A DNA stretch of 47,866 bases, taken from NCBI GenBank assembly GCA_021816725.1, contig JAKAXD010000008.1, positions 1 to 47,866 of the forward strand, given 5' to 3'. The notes beneath the pieces are model-generated. The model was not told the origin of the DNA and did no database searches. It saw only the letters and a list, made by a program, of their open reading frames with translations. The translations under genes were made by a program, and so were the position numbers. The stretch is from Thermoplasmata archaeon. GTDB lineage: Archaea > Thermoplasmatota > Thermoplasmata > Thermoplasmatales > GCA-001856825. Shown here in pieces: positions 33,934-41,996 of the stretch (positions are counted from its first letter, which is position 1; every line of letters starts with the position of its first letter).

Positions 33934-34668
33934 TTGGTGCCCACTGACGAAATTCGCAAATGCATGGTCCATGGCTACTACAGGGGTCACGACTGCCCTT
34001 CCTGCGGCGAAGAGGGTAAATTCGTACTCTCAGAAGAGGAAGTGGACATGCTTGGAAGAATAATAACTGGAATACTGAGGCACAAACCTGAGAGATATCA
34101 TCTTGAAATTTCAGATAGGGGATATGTCAATATTGACGAAATGGTCCAGGAAATAAGATTCTACTACAGGAGGTTCCATTTTGTCGGTCCATCGCATATA
34201 TTCGCAATCGTCCTTACTGATCAGAAGGGAAGGTATCAGCTCAGCGACAACAAAAGGTACCTGAGAGCTACATATGGGCACTCAATTGACGTTGACTTGA
34301 CAGACCTCCCCACTGACGGAGTACCGGAAATTCTTTACTATCCAACAAACAAGGAGGAGTTTGAAATCCTAAGGGAAAACGGCATCCTTCCCTCAGATAG
34401 GCGCTGGATACATCTTTCCAGTTCTAAAGAAAAAGCATACATAGCTGGCCTCTATCATTTTGACGAACCGCTCGTGATACCCATAAGGAGCGAGGCCATA
34501 ATCACTGGAGGGGAGAGCATTTACCACGCGGGCCAGGAAGTCTTCATCTGCAAGTTTGTTCCTCCAGAAAGCATGCAAGAACCGGAAGCATACGACGGCC
34601 AGATAGATGAAGAGACCATGAAGGAAATAAAGTTTTCAAAAGAGAAGAAGATGAGGGCTAAGCAATAG
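33934..34668 (+). CDS. kptA: RNA 2'-phosphotransferase KptA/Tpt1
   Basis: Removes a 2'-phosphate from RNA using NAD+. The 244-residue product has an N-terminal zinc-binding stretch (CMVHGYYRGHDCPSC; Cys10, 21, 24) as in other archaeal KptA, then ILRHKPERYHLEISDRGYVNIDE, RATYGHS (the conserved R-x-x-x-G-H-S) and ILPSDRRWIHLSS, then IITGGESIYHAG. The start is TTG at 33934 or GTG at 33937; both keep the zinc site. Its stop codon overlaps the first base of tRNA-Ala by one nucleotide. Confidence 0.93.
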   Translation: MVPTDEIRKCMVHGYYRGHDCPSCGEEGKFVLSEEEVDMLGRIITGILRHKPERYHLEISDRGYVNIDEMVQEIRFYYRRFHFVGPSHIFAIVLTDQKGRYQLSDNKRYLRATYGHSIDVDLTDLPTDGVPEILYYPTNKEEFEILRENGILPSDRRWIHLSSSKEKAYIAGLYHFDEPLVIPIRSEAIITGGESIYHAGQEVFICKFVPPESMQEPEAYDGQIDEETMKEIKFSKEKKMRAKQ

Positions 34669-34739
34669 GGCTGGTAGATCAGCGGAAGATCGCCTGCTTT
34701 GCAAGCAGGAGGTCCGGGGTTCAAATCCCCGCCAGTCCA
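34668..34739 (+). tRNA. tRNA-Ala (anticodon TGC)
   Basis: A 72-nt cloverleaf: acceptor GGGCTGG/CCAGTCC, D stem GATC/GATC, anticodon arm CCTGC-TTTGCAA-GCAGG with anticodon TGC at 34700-34702, T arm CGGGG-TTCAAAT-CCCCG, discriminator A. CCA is not encoded and I see no intron. Base 1 is the last base of the kptA stop codon. Confidence 0.96.
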
Positions 34740-34761
34740 TCTAAAAATGAACAAAAAATTG

Positions 34762-35313
34762 CTAGTAAAGATCGCCTGACTTAATTACGTCTGCAAACTC
34801 TCCGTCTATGGATGCAAGATTGACCCTGTGTACATCCTCAGGAGATATTTTATCTCCGTTGAAATCCTTCCTTTCAAAGGTTGCACAGGCGTCCTCAATT
34901 ACGTAGCTTCTGAACCCGAGGTTTCCAGACATCCTTGCAGTGGCACTTACGCAGTGATCTGTAACCAATCCAGCATAGAAAACCTGCGGGTTCCCCATCT
35001 TTCGAAGCGTGCTCTCCAAATCTGTTCCTATGAACGCGCTATTTGCGTGCTTTGTGATTACCATTTCGCCAGTTACTGGTTTAACTTCATCGTTGAACTC
35101 GAACGTCTCCTTCCCTACCTTGAAAATAGAGTCGGGATTCATTGAATCATGCCTGACGTGAATAACTGTCCTCCCACTTCCCCTGAATTCGTCAATCAGT
35201 TTAGATATAACTTTCTCCGCATTTGGGTTGTTCCTTCTTCCAAAATTCGGATTTGTCCAAGCTTTCTGAACATCAATTACAACCAGGACGGCATTTTTTT
35301 CTAAATTGACCAT
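34762..35313 (-). CDS. Isochorismatase-family cysteine hydrolase
   Basis: The 183-residue product has the family's catalytic triad: Asp in VVIDVQKAW, Lys in VITKHANSAF and Cys in LVTDHCVSAT, with the usual cis-peptide region before it. Substrates of this family include nicotinamide and isochorismate; a separate nicotinamidase lies at 41993, so this one may act on another amide. The ATG at 35313 has GGAA upstream; a TTG at 35325 would add four residues. It has its own promoter and no clear partner. Confidence 0.85.
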   Translation of the reverse strand: MVNLEKNAVLVVIDVQKAWTNPNFGRRNNPNAEKVISKLIDEFRGSGRTVIHVRHDSMNPDSIFKVGKETFEFNDEVKPVTGEMVITKHANSAFIGTDLESTLRKMGNPQVFYAGLVTDHCVSATARMSGNLGFRSYVIEDACATFERKDFNGDKISPEDVHRVNLASIDGEFADVIKSGDLY

Positions 35314-35458
35314 TCGTTCCTTCAATCAACTTTTACTAATTAAGCTATTGATTCTATGCAGCTTGTCTATCCAAGATACTATGGCTGGGTATAATTGAAT
35401 CTTCCAGAATCTCACAAATGGTTAAATTCTCAGAGTCTTTTTCCAGTGATCATTCTCT

Positions 35459-35543
35459 GCCGGGGTAGCCTAGTCCGGCCAAGGCGATAGATTCGAGATC
35501 TATTGCTCGTGAGAGCTCGGGAGTTCAAATCTCCCCCCCGGCG
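35459..35543 (+). tRNA. tRNA-Ser (anticodon CGA)
   Basis: An 85-nt class II tRNA: acceptor GCCGGGG/CCCCGGC, anticodon arm ATAGA-TTCGAGA-TCTAT with anticodon CGA, a long variable arm GCTC-GTGA-GAGC, T arm GGGAG-TTCAAAT-CTCCC, discriminator G. The long arm and anticodon agree on serine. CCA is not encoded. GTTAAATTCTC about 35 nt upstream may be its TATA box. Confidence 0.95.
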
Positions 35544-35646
35544 CTCATGCCGTCACTCCTTTGCCTTCTCTTAACAGGGAGCCGTCTGTATTTGTAGCAA
35601 ACTACTTCATCCGCTGGAATATATTTCGCGTTGAAGCTAGAATCGA

Positions 35647-35850
35647 CTAACCCGGATCATCCTTATTCATTAATAGGTGGCCCTTGGGAATCATGAAGTA
35701 TTTGAGGGCATAGACCTTCAGCATACCTGATTCTGCATTAGGGCTAATTGGTTCAAATGTGAATTCTGCACCTTTTGTTAGAACAACTATGATTGCATAA
35801 ACAATCTTACCTATCCTTGTTGATGTTTGAGGAAGCCCATATTTTGAAAG
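35647..35850 (-). pseudogene. Possible gene remnant (no start codon)
   Basis: The minus-strand frame ending at TAG 35647-35649 is open for 78 codons and looks coding: KYGLPQTSTRIGKIVYA, then LTKGAEFTFEPISPN and MLKVYALKYFMIPKG. There is no ATG, GTG or TTG before the ATG near 35710, and its beginning runs into the terminator-like T-tracts of the beta-helix gene. I read it as the tail of a decayed gene. The family is not recognised, and chance remains possible. Confidence 0.35.
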
Positions 35851-35856
35851 AAAAGG

Positions 35857-35880
35857 TGATAAAAAATAGTGATAAAAAAG
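35857..35880 (-). terminator. Double oligo-T terminator after the beta-helix gene
   Basis: On the minus strand, about 20 nt past the stop, CTTTTTTATCAC and TATTTTTTATCACC give two T6 runs as near-direct repeats of each other. This is a typical archaeal termination signal. Confidence 0.55.
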
Positions 35881-35896
35881 GAGTTAATTTAAAAGA

Positions 35897-37009
35897 TTAC
35901 CCAACACCGCTGAATGATTGGTAGTCTACAGACACATTCTCGAAAATGTTGCCTATGTAGGCTCCATTGTTTGCATTTGCTACCCAGATGCCTATCGCTT
36001 CATCGACTATAGTGTTGTCAATTACCGTATTTCCCTGTGCAATCGGAGGTGCAGGCTTCTCAGTTTGCGGGATGATGTTTGCATAAATTGCTATGCCGTT
36101 TGGAGCTGGGGCAAGATTGAGATCAGATGCATTGTCGAACGGTGGATTGTTCAGTCTTTGGAATGCTCCTAGCTTCACATAGTTACCTGCTATTTCATTC
36201 CCTATGTCGGCCGCACCTGGTGCTTCAGCATTAACTATTATTCCGTCTTCAAGTCCTCCGATGACCGTGTTGTCTAGTACCACGTTATTGACTGCGGAAG
36301 AGAACGGGAAGTCAGCCGCAACCACTATTGTTCCAACGCTAAACCCTGTTGGTCCGTGCGAGGTTAGGAAGTCACCCATTACCACATTGTCAAACACCCA
36401 GTTGTTGGCGACTGTTTGTCCAGGACCCCACGCTGCAACAACAATGCCACATCCCTGCGAGTCATTTGCAACGTAGTTGTCTGCTATGAAATTGTTGTCA
36501 CCGCTTGCGTTGACATCAGGTATAGGAAGGCCGGTCGGTACTAGCGAAGAACTGCTGTAAACCGAAATTCCACCGTCACCAGCGCTTCCTGTAATCCTAT
36601 TTCCAACGATGTATGAATTTGAGACGCCGTAGAATCCGACTTCCTTATTGTCTGGTATAGCTGGATCTGCATGCTGAACGTTGTTGCTGATGTTGCTGTA
36701 CATCACAGATATGCCAGAAGTGTCGACAGCTATGACTCCGTGATCGGAAGCACCGAATATGTGGGCATGGTATACCAGTACATTTGTGACCCCTGGACCT
36801 ATGTAGACACCAAACGTGTAACCTGTTGCATCCACCTGTCCCGTTATCACCTCACCTGAGTATGCTATCACTTTCGCCGTTAGATTCCCTACGCCTATTG
36901 GGCCAGAACTAGGACCCTGAGCATTCACTACCGTAGTGGTCGCAAAGAGTGCCATCGAGGCTACGAGCAATGCGATTCCTATGGTTGCCACTTTAACTGC
37001 ATTTCTCAT
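35897..37009 (-). CDS. Secreted parallel beta-helix protein
   Basis: The 370-residue protein starts with a signal peptide (MRNAVKVATIGIALLVASM, cleavage likely after VVNA near residue 30) and then has repeated turns of about 25-40 residues with the pattern N-x-I/V-x-x-N/D (NRITGSAGDGGISV, NNFIADNYVAND, NNVVLDNTVIGG, GNTVIDNTIVDE), as in NosD/pectate-lyase-like right-handed beta-helices. No membrane anchor at the C-terminus. Likely an exported or cell-surface carbohydrate- or copper-site protein; the activity is unknown. Confidence 0.8.
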   Translation of the reverse strand: MRNAVKVATIGIALLVASMALFATTTVVNAQGPSSGPIGVGNLTAKVIAYSGEVITGQVDATGYTFGVYIGPGVTNVLVYHAHIFGASDHGVIAVDTSGISVMYSNISNNVQHADPAIPDNKEVGFYGVSNSYIVGNRITGSAGDGGISVYSSSSLVPTGLPIPDVNASGDNNFIADNYVANDSQGCGIVVAAWGPGQTVANNWVFDNVVMGDFLTSHGPTGFSVGTIVVAADFPFSSAVNNVVLDNTVIGGLEDGIIVNAEAPGAADIGNEIAGNYVKLGAFQRLNNPPFDNASDLNLAPAPNGIAIYANIIPQTEKPAPPIAQGNTVIDNTIVDEAIGIWVANANNGAYIGNIFENVSVDYQSFSGVG

Positions 37010-37074
37010 GATTTTTTATGAATTACGGGTAATTAACAGATGGTTTTACGAATTTTACGTAAAAGTAAGAGTTA

Positions 37075-37677
37075 ATGTACACTAAAAAATTTACATCGAT
37101 GGAAAAATCAATGGAAGAAGACAAGAGGATAGTGAAACCATCGTCATCCCTCATCGTTGTAATCCCCACCATACTGGTAATAATTGTGCTGTGGTTGAGG
37201 AACATAACCATCCTGGATTATACTCACGTTCTTCTTGGAGGTACCTGGACTGGGATTGACTTGTTCATGGGATTAGTCATATCAAGGGTCATGATAAAGA
37301 TGTCAGTTGGTGCAAGAATAGAGTTCATTAGGAGACTCGTTCCAATGATGCTTTTCTTTATGCCCACAATTGCGTCTCTTGCAATTACTGCCGGCATATA
37401 CCTTGCCACATATGAAGGCATATTCAGTTTCAGATATCCGGTGATCATACTCGCAGGGATTATTGTTCTCGTTCTGGTGATTCAGGGATTTGCTATCTTC
37501 TTGCCAAACGAACTCAGAATATATTTTGAACTCAGAAAAAGTCAACCTGATTCGAAGAAGATATCAAGGTTGGCTCTCATAAATTTCAGGCTTTCTGGAG
37601 TGCAGGCGGCTTTCCAGTTCGCTATAATATTCATCATGGCTAACATTGTAACCGGTAACCTGTTCTTGAAATTCTGA
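37075..37677 (+). CDS. Integral membrane protein of unknown function
   Basis: The 200-residue protein has four to five membrane segments (about residues 25-42, 52-70, 88-110, 120-145 and 176-198). The segment DYTHVLLGGTWTGIDLFMG, with a histidine followed by GGTWTG, recalls helices that bind haem or metal in CopD/DUF2269-like proteins, but I am not sure. The start is uncertain: ATG at 37075, 37099 or 37111; TATA-like AAAAAATTTACATC would fit a leaderless start at 37111. Divergent from the beta-helix gene across 65 nt. Confidence 0.65.
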   Translation: MYTKKFTSMEKSMEEDKRIVKPSSSLIVVIPTILVIIVLWLRNITILDYTHVLLGGTWTGIDLFMGLVISRVMIKMSVGARIEFIRRLVPMMLFFMPTIASLAITAGIYLATYEGIFSFRYPVIILAGIIVLVLVIQGFAIFLPNELRIYFELRKSQPDSKKISRLALINFRLSGVQAAFQFAIIFIMANIVTGNLFLKF

Positions 37678-37709
37678 AAATCGCAATGAAGGAATACTGA
37701 GGAGGCTAC

Positions 37710-37740
37710 TTGGAAGGTTGAAAGCATTTATACCTTCCAA
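37710..37740. repeat. Inverted repeat, 9-bp arms
   Basis: TTGGAAGGT (37710-37718) and ACCTTCCAA (37732-37740) form a perfect 9-bp stem with a 13-nt loop. It lies 33 nt after the membrane protein stop and about 54 nt before tRNA-Thr. It could be a 3' hairpin, a processing site or a protein-binding operator. Confidence 0.7.
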
Positions 37741-37793
37741 AATTTTACCGGAAAGAATAAAATAATTGGAAGATGTAAAGAAATCCCCTATAT

Positions 37794-37866
37794 GCCACCG
37801 TAGCTCAGTCGGAAGAGCAGCTGATTTGTAATCAGCAGGTCGGGGGCTCGATTCCCTCCGGTGGCT
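37794..37866 (+). tRNA. tRNA-Thr (anticodon TGT)
   Basis: A 73-nt cloverleaf: acceptor GCCACCG/CGGTGGC, D stem GCTC/GAGC, anticodon arm GCTGA-TTTGTAA-TCAGC with anticodon TGT, T arm GGGGG-CTCGATT-CCCTC, discriminator T. The T loop begins with C instead of the usual T at position 54. A TATA-like AATAAAATAATT is about 35 nt upstream. CCA not encoded. Confidence 0.95.
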
Positions 37867-37870
37867 TTCT

Positions 37871-39250
37871 TCAATTACCTTCCGTTTCCTTTTCGTCCAG
37901 ATGGTTTATCATTTGGATGCTATTGTACCATTCCCTTGATTTAGTCCTTCCCAGATACGAAAATAGAACAGACGCAATGACAATTGCAACGAACAGAATG
38001 ATAGATGACCTTGTAGGACTGCCTGGTGATAGATCTGCTATAGAAGAGAAAACAACTGTTATTCCAATGATAACGACAGATAAAGTAGCAATAATTGAAG
38101 CGTTTCTCTCCCTTAATCTTACAGAAAGTTTGAGCAGTGATAGACCTCCCATCAACTGGACGGTCATATAAGAGAAGGATACTATCGCTGCAATTACAAC
38201 AAATCCTAGAAAGTCGCCCAGGAAAAAGTTGGCAATTGTTATAACTGCAGTCTCCAACAGTAAGAATATCAGAACCGGCTTCCTGTTTACCGTCGCAACC
38301 TTGGGTAGTATACCATCCTCCCCCATTCTCCTTATTTCATTCAGGACCGAATTAGAATAGGCTACACATAGGTTCATGGAACTTAGCACCGCAAGCATTC
38401 CAAAGAGAATATAGACGATATTGCCGAAATCTGCATGTATAGAACTTCCAACAAAGAATGGATTTGATGAATAAGTTGATAAGCCATTTGGACCCAGAAA
38501 AGACATGATGGAAAACGCAGAAATGACGAGCAAAACTCCGGTCGCAATATAAGAATAAATCAATGCTTTTGGAACAATGGAACTACTCTTCTTTGTGTTC
38601 TCTGAAAGGTAAACGGGAGATTCCATACCTGCAAATGCAAGAATTCCAAAAACAACACCACTGAATACAGAATAGACTTCCGATAAATTGCCTGGAATTA
38701 GCGGGAATGAGAAGGTTGTTGCATTCCGCAGGAACAAGGAGTCGAGAACAATAACGAATAATAGCTCAACTAGTCCTGCCCCCAAGGTATACTTTATGGA
38801 CCTTCCTAGACCCTGGGAAATTATGCCGAAGAGAATGAGCAGGAACATTAGGGGGACCAAGTAGCTGAAAAAGGTAGAGAATTGGCTACCTATTGGGAGG
38901 AGGTGCAAGATGAAGAATGATGCAAACAATGCGATGTTTGGGATCACCAGAAGTGCATATCCAGCATAGACCATGGATACGAATATACCCGTTCCTTTTC
39001 CAAGTGCCCTGCCTGCGAATAGGTAATATCCGCCATTTGACTGGAAGCGTTTAGAAAGATTCCAGATAACATACACTGTTGTCATTGCTGAAAAGAACGA
39101 TATCAGCATTACTACCCCTAAATATGGACCTGCATAGACAGCAATTGCAGAGAAGAGTGCGACAATGTCCAACATGGGACCTATTGACGTGAATGACTGC
39201 ATGAAGGAACCGGAAAACGTTACCCTCTGTTCCACCTTTGCTTGAGTCAT
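37871..39250 (-). CDS. APC-family amino-acid permease
   Basis: The 459-residue protein has about twelve membrane segments and the APC features: an early TM1 region (GSFMQSFTSIGPMLDI), NGGYYLFAGRALGKGTGIF, the middle FAGMESPVYLSENTKKS and RRMGEDGILPKVATVNRKPV, a signature of amino-acid transporters. The ATG at 39250 is used; a GTG at 39292 would add 14 residues. It lies 47 nt downstream of a membrane-anchored regulator in the same direction, so regulator and permease probably form an operon. The transported amino acid is unknown. Confidence 0.9.
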   Translation of the reverse strand: MTQAKVEQRVTFSGSFMQSFTSIGPMLDIVALFSAIAVYAGPYLGVVMLISFFSAMTTVYVIWNLSKRFQSNGGYYLFAGRALGKGTGIFVSMVYAGYALLVIPNIALFASFFILHLLPIGSQFSTFFSYLVPLMFLLILFGIISQGLGRSIKYTLGAGLVELLFVIVLDSLFLRNATTFSFPLIPGNLSEVYSVFSGVVFGILAFAGMESPVYLSENTKKSSSIVPKALIYSYIATGVLLVISAFSIMSFLGPNGLSTYSSNPFFVGSSIHADFGNIVYILFGMLAVLSSMNLCVAYSNSVLNEIRRMGEDGILPKVATVNRKPVLIFLLLETAVITIANFFLGDFLGFVVIAAIVSFSYMTVQLMGGLSLLKLSVRLRERNASIIATLSVVIIGITVVFSSIADLSPGSPTRSSIILFVAIVIASVLFSYLGRTKSREWYNSIQMINHLDEKETEGN

Positions 39251-39296
39251 TCGAAAGTAATATTGTTTTTCCCCCTCAAGGCTCAAAAACACTCAA

Positions 39297-39848
39297 TCAA
39301 CTTTGAATTGCTGGGGCAACAGTTTCCAGCAGTTTCATTCCTTCTTCAGTCAGTTCATACAAGGGATATGTTCTTTTGACAGGTCTTTCCCTTACCAGGT
39401 TGGCGGATTCAAGGATGCGTATATTGCGGTCGACTTCTTTCCAGTCCGTCTCCGTTATCCTTGCTATCTCATTCCTCTGCCTGGGAACTGTCAGGGCACC
39501 CATTATGGTCAGTCTCCTGGCACCTCCTGTCCCCTTAAAGATTCTGTAAATGTTCCAGTGATCTCCCTTTACAGCTGAACTGGTTTTGAGTATCCTGGTT
39601 ATTTTCTTCCTGCGTTCAGCAAACAACTCATATCCTGTCAGCATCCAACTGATGATGGAAGAAATTAGCGGGATTGTTCCTGGCGATCTTACGGACAATA
39701 CCCCTTCCTGCCCATTTAGTAAAGTATGGTTGCTTGAAGCCTGAAATACGGAATAGGACACTGGGTGAATGAAAACGAGGAGGGCAAACACCGTTAATGT
39801 TATTGAAATTGATGTGAACAGTACGACCAAATTCCTACTCCGTTGCAT
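39297..39848 (-). CDS. Membrane-anchored winged-helix regulator
   Basis: The 183-residue protein has two N-terminal membrane segments (about residues 8-30 and 57-76) separated by a short external loop, then a C-terminal winged helix: LTIMGALTVPRQRNEIARITETDWKEVDRNIRILESANLVRER and a wing ending in YELTEEG (the helix-turn-helix spans about 110-150). The TATA box TTTAAATTTAAAT is centred about 25 nt before the ATG at 39848, so the message is leaderless; a TTG at 39863 is unlikely. The amino-acid permease downstream is its likely target or partner. Confidence 0.72.
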   Translation of the reverse strand: MQRSRNLVVLFTSISITLTVFALLVFIHPVSYSVFQASSNHTLLNGQEGVLSVRSPGTIPLISSIISWMLTGYELFAERRKKITRILKTSSAVKGDHWNIYRIFKGTGGARRLTIMGALTVPRQRNEIARITETDWKEVDRNIRILESANLVRERPVKRTYPLYELTEEGMKLLETVAPAIQS

Positions 39849-40085
39849 CGTCCGTTCAATCAAGATTTAAATTTAAACCTTTTTTGCATGTCACCATTTA
39901 CTGTTACACGACCCATTCATCTTTGGCACATTGATCATAAGTAGATAAAAGGCTAATGATTTGAAACTTCGCTTCCTACTTTTGGCATAACCTCCTATCT
40001 GTGTTTAGTTCGCACTACTGGGTCCTTCTGCTTCTTTATATGAGCCCTTCTGCGATAATATTTGTATGAATTTTCTCATGGAAGA

Positions 40086-40096
40086 GAATTTATATA
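40086..40096 (+). promoter_or_regulatory. TATA box of the eL40 gene
   Basis: The plus strand reads GAATTTATATAG, centred 25 nt before the ATG at 40116, giving a leaderless message. Confidence 0.6.
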
Positions 40097-40115
40097 GAGT
40101 GCTAATTACGAACGA

Positions 40116-40265
40116 ATGCCTTTCAAAGAAGCAACAGAGAGAATATTCAACAAGAAGATTTGCATGAACTGCTACGCATCAAACCCGATTAGGGCTACAA
40201 CGTGCAGGAAGTGCGGTAGCCACGAACTTAGAATGAAGGCTAAGGAAAAGAGGGGCGGACAGTAG
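40116..40265 (+). CDS. rpl40e: 50S ribosomal protein eL40
   Basis: A 49-residue zinc-ribbon ribosomal protein. The frame reads [19 protein letters not shown], then [19 protein letters not shown] and a lysine-rich end, with the two CxxC pairs of eL40 (Cys16/Cys19 and Cys30/Cys33). This matches the size and sequence of archaeal L40e closely. It converges with pcp at 40267, 1 nt away. Confidence 0.94.
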   Translation: MPFKEATERIFNKKICMNCYASNPIRATTCRKCGSHELRMKAKEKRGGQ

Positions 40266-40266
40266 A

Positions 40267-40851
40267 TCAAATTGTTTTCTGAATAGCAATTTCTACAGAT
40301 TTGATCATAAAATCGATGACCATGGTGGGGTATTTCCCATCAACAGAGCTTTCGGAGTCAACAGGAAAATGTATGAACCCGGCTTTTGCAGAAGAATAGT
40401 AAAGAGAATAGAAGAATATCTTGTTGCAAAGGAAGGTACCTGCCGTAAATGAAATTTCTGAAGGAATCTTTGAAGATCGTAGGGAATGCACTATATCCTC
40501 CACCGGAAGCCTAGAAAAGATGCCGTCTGGAGCATCTTCGATAATCTTCCCCGGCCTCGGTGCCTTGCCCTCCTCGTCCTTATAATCGCCCTGCCAGTTA
40601 ACAGCAATCTTTTCAATACCTATAACGGTTCGCCCTGGTGACAAGCCTGTACTGATTATTATGTCATATCCCTTTTCTAATTCCTTCTTTAATCCTTCTT
40701 CTATAACAGAGTGTTTTACGTCTAAAGAGAGTCCAACAACCTCCATTCCCTTGAAATAGGACCCATTCAGGAGCTCTGCAATCTCCCCAGACGGATTCCT
40801 CTTGAAAACTGAATAAGGCTTGAATCCTGTTATTAGGATAATTGGTACCAC
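40267..40851 (-). CDS. pcp: Pyroglutamyl-peptidase I
   Basis: Cysteine peptidase (C15) that removes N-terminal pyroglutamate. The 194-residue product has the catalytic Glu region (GIEKIAVNW), the nucleophile in AGTFLCNKIF and the histidine in AGFIHFPV, with the N-terminal ILITGFKPY. It starts at a GTG (40851) 19 nt inside the end of pncB, since no ATG is available there, which indicates strong translational coupling. It is the last gene of the cysS-pncA-pncB-pcp series. Confidence 0.93.
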   Translation of the reverse strand: MVPIILITGFKPYSVFKRNPSGEIAELLNGSYFKGMEVVGLSLDVKHSVIEEGLKKELEKGYDIIISTGLSPGRTVIGIEKIAVNWQGDYKDEEGKAPRPGKIIEDAPDGIFSRLPVEDIVHSLRSSKIPSEISFTAGTFLCNKIFFYSLYYSSAKAGFIHFPVDSESSVDGKYPTMVIDFMIKSVEIAIQKTI

Positions 40852-41996
40852 CCAAGCTGTTCAATGACAAATTTCCTGGTGCCGTCTATGTCTTCCTTAT
40901 AGACTACCTTCCCCCTATCGACCATCTTGCGGAACAAACTCTCCATCTGGGTTCCGTCCAAGGGACACCTCTCCCTTTCATTTGTTGATACTAGGAATGA
41001 GTGACATTTCTTGCACCTGAACACGTTCTTTTCCCCTGAAAATTTCCCCTTTTTCGTCTTGTCACGTCCCTCGATCTTAACTATATCCATGGCGAAATCT
41101 ACTGCGGCTGCGCTAGATATTGAGGTGCCGATGCCGAAGCCGGAAGCTCCAGCTTTCTTGAGTTCTTCTATATCTTCTTCCTTTATTCCACCAGAAACTA
41201 TGATCCCAACGTCCTTCTTTCCCCTACGGTCAAGCTCCCACCTGACCTCTCTCACGATGTCTGGAAAATTGCCGCGCCTGGAAGACGGGGTATCCAGTCT
41301 TACTGCATTGAGCCCCTTTATGGTTTCGGCTGCCCTGATAGATGATTCCTTTTCGTCCCCGTATGTATCAACGAGCGCAATCCTGGGCGTCCCCTTTTCA
41401 GTGACTTCATCATACAGCTTCCACCCTCTCTCTTCTCCAAGCAATAATAGGAGGGAATGTGGCATTGTTCCCTCAGCCTTCTTTGATATCCTCTCTGCAC
41501 CAATTATGCTTGATACCTTGTCACAGCCACCTATGTATGAGTTTCTATCAATAAGGGGGGCAAGGGCTGGATGCATCCTTCGCACACCAAATGAAAGAAG
41601 AGGAAGATCTCCTATTCTCTTTTTGAAGAATGACGCCTTTGTAGCGATGCCAGATGCCTGCGATAGTGATCCAAGCATGGGCGTTTCAAGCATACCGAAA
41701 TCTAGATATTTTCCAGCTAACTTCACGGCGGGTATTGGTATTCCTCTAATGTCCCTTGGAGGGAAGATAGTCCCTTCAGGAAGGGAGTACAAATCCACAT
41801 CTGCCCCTTCCATTAGGCCAGTAAGATCGTCGAGACCAGAAAGGGTTATCCAGCGAAGCTCCCTTGAGGAACACGTGATTTCCATGACGACCCTAGGATT
41901 GAAACCTATCTTTTTCAAGACCTCCCTGGCCCTGATAAAATAAACATCAGTAGTCTTCAGGTTTGTGATTTCCTCAACTGAAGCTATATTTTTCAT
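40833..41996 (-). CDS. pncB: Nicotinate phosphoribosyltransferase
   Basis: Joins nicotinate and PRPP to give nicotinate mononucleotide for NAD salvage. From the ATG at 41996 the product is 387 residues, close to the structurally studied Thermoplasma enzyme. Motifs: TNLKTTDVYFIRAREVL, ETPMLGSLSQASGIATKA, SFGVRRMHPALAP, ALVDTYGDEKESS, VSGGIKEEDIEEL and GFGIGTSISSA (phosphate loop). A C-terminal zinc-ribbon-like CKKC and CPLDG sits near 330-355. The start overlaps pncA as ATGA; the ATG at 42098 would lie inside pncA and adds nothing recognisable. Confidence 0.95.
   Translation of the reverse strand: MKNIASVEEITNLKTTDVYFIRAREVLKKIGFNPRVVMEITCSSRELRWITLSGLDDLTGLMEGADVDLYSLPEGTIFPPRDIRGIPIPAVKLAGKYLDFGMLETPMLGSLSQASGIATKASFFKKRIGDLPLLSFGVRRMHPALAPLIDRNSYIGGCDKVSSIIGAERISKKAEGTMPHSLLLLLGEERGWKLYDEVTEKGTPRIALVDTYGDEKESSIRAAETIKGLNAVRLDTPSSRRGNFPDIVREVRWELDRRGKKDVGIIVSGGIKEEDIEELKKAGASGFGIGTSISSAAAVDFAMDIVKIEGRDKTKKGKFSGEKNVFRCKKCHSFLVSTNERERCPLDGTQMESLFRKMVDRGKVVYKEDIDGTRKFVIEQLGWYQLS

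Larger units (their letters stand above)
35544..35896. other. 353-nt gap after tRNA-Ser
   Basis: The only structures I see are a minus-strand open frame without a start codon (listed as a possible gene remnant at 35647-35850) and the oligo-T signals of the beta-helix gene near 35857-35880. No RNA gene, repeat array or complete ORF. Confidence 0.5.

Noticed and set aside
41011..41943. Plus-strand frame of 310 codons opposite pncB
   Set aside because: Low-complexity Ser/Pro/Leu translation; pncB on the other strand carries clear enzyme motifs.
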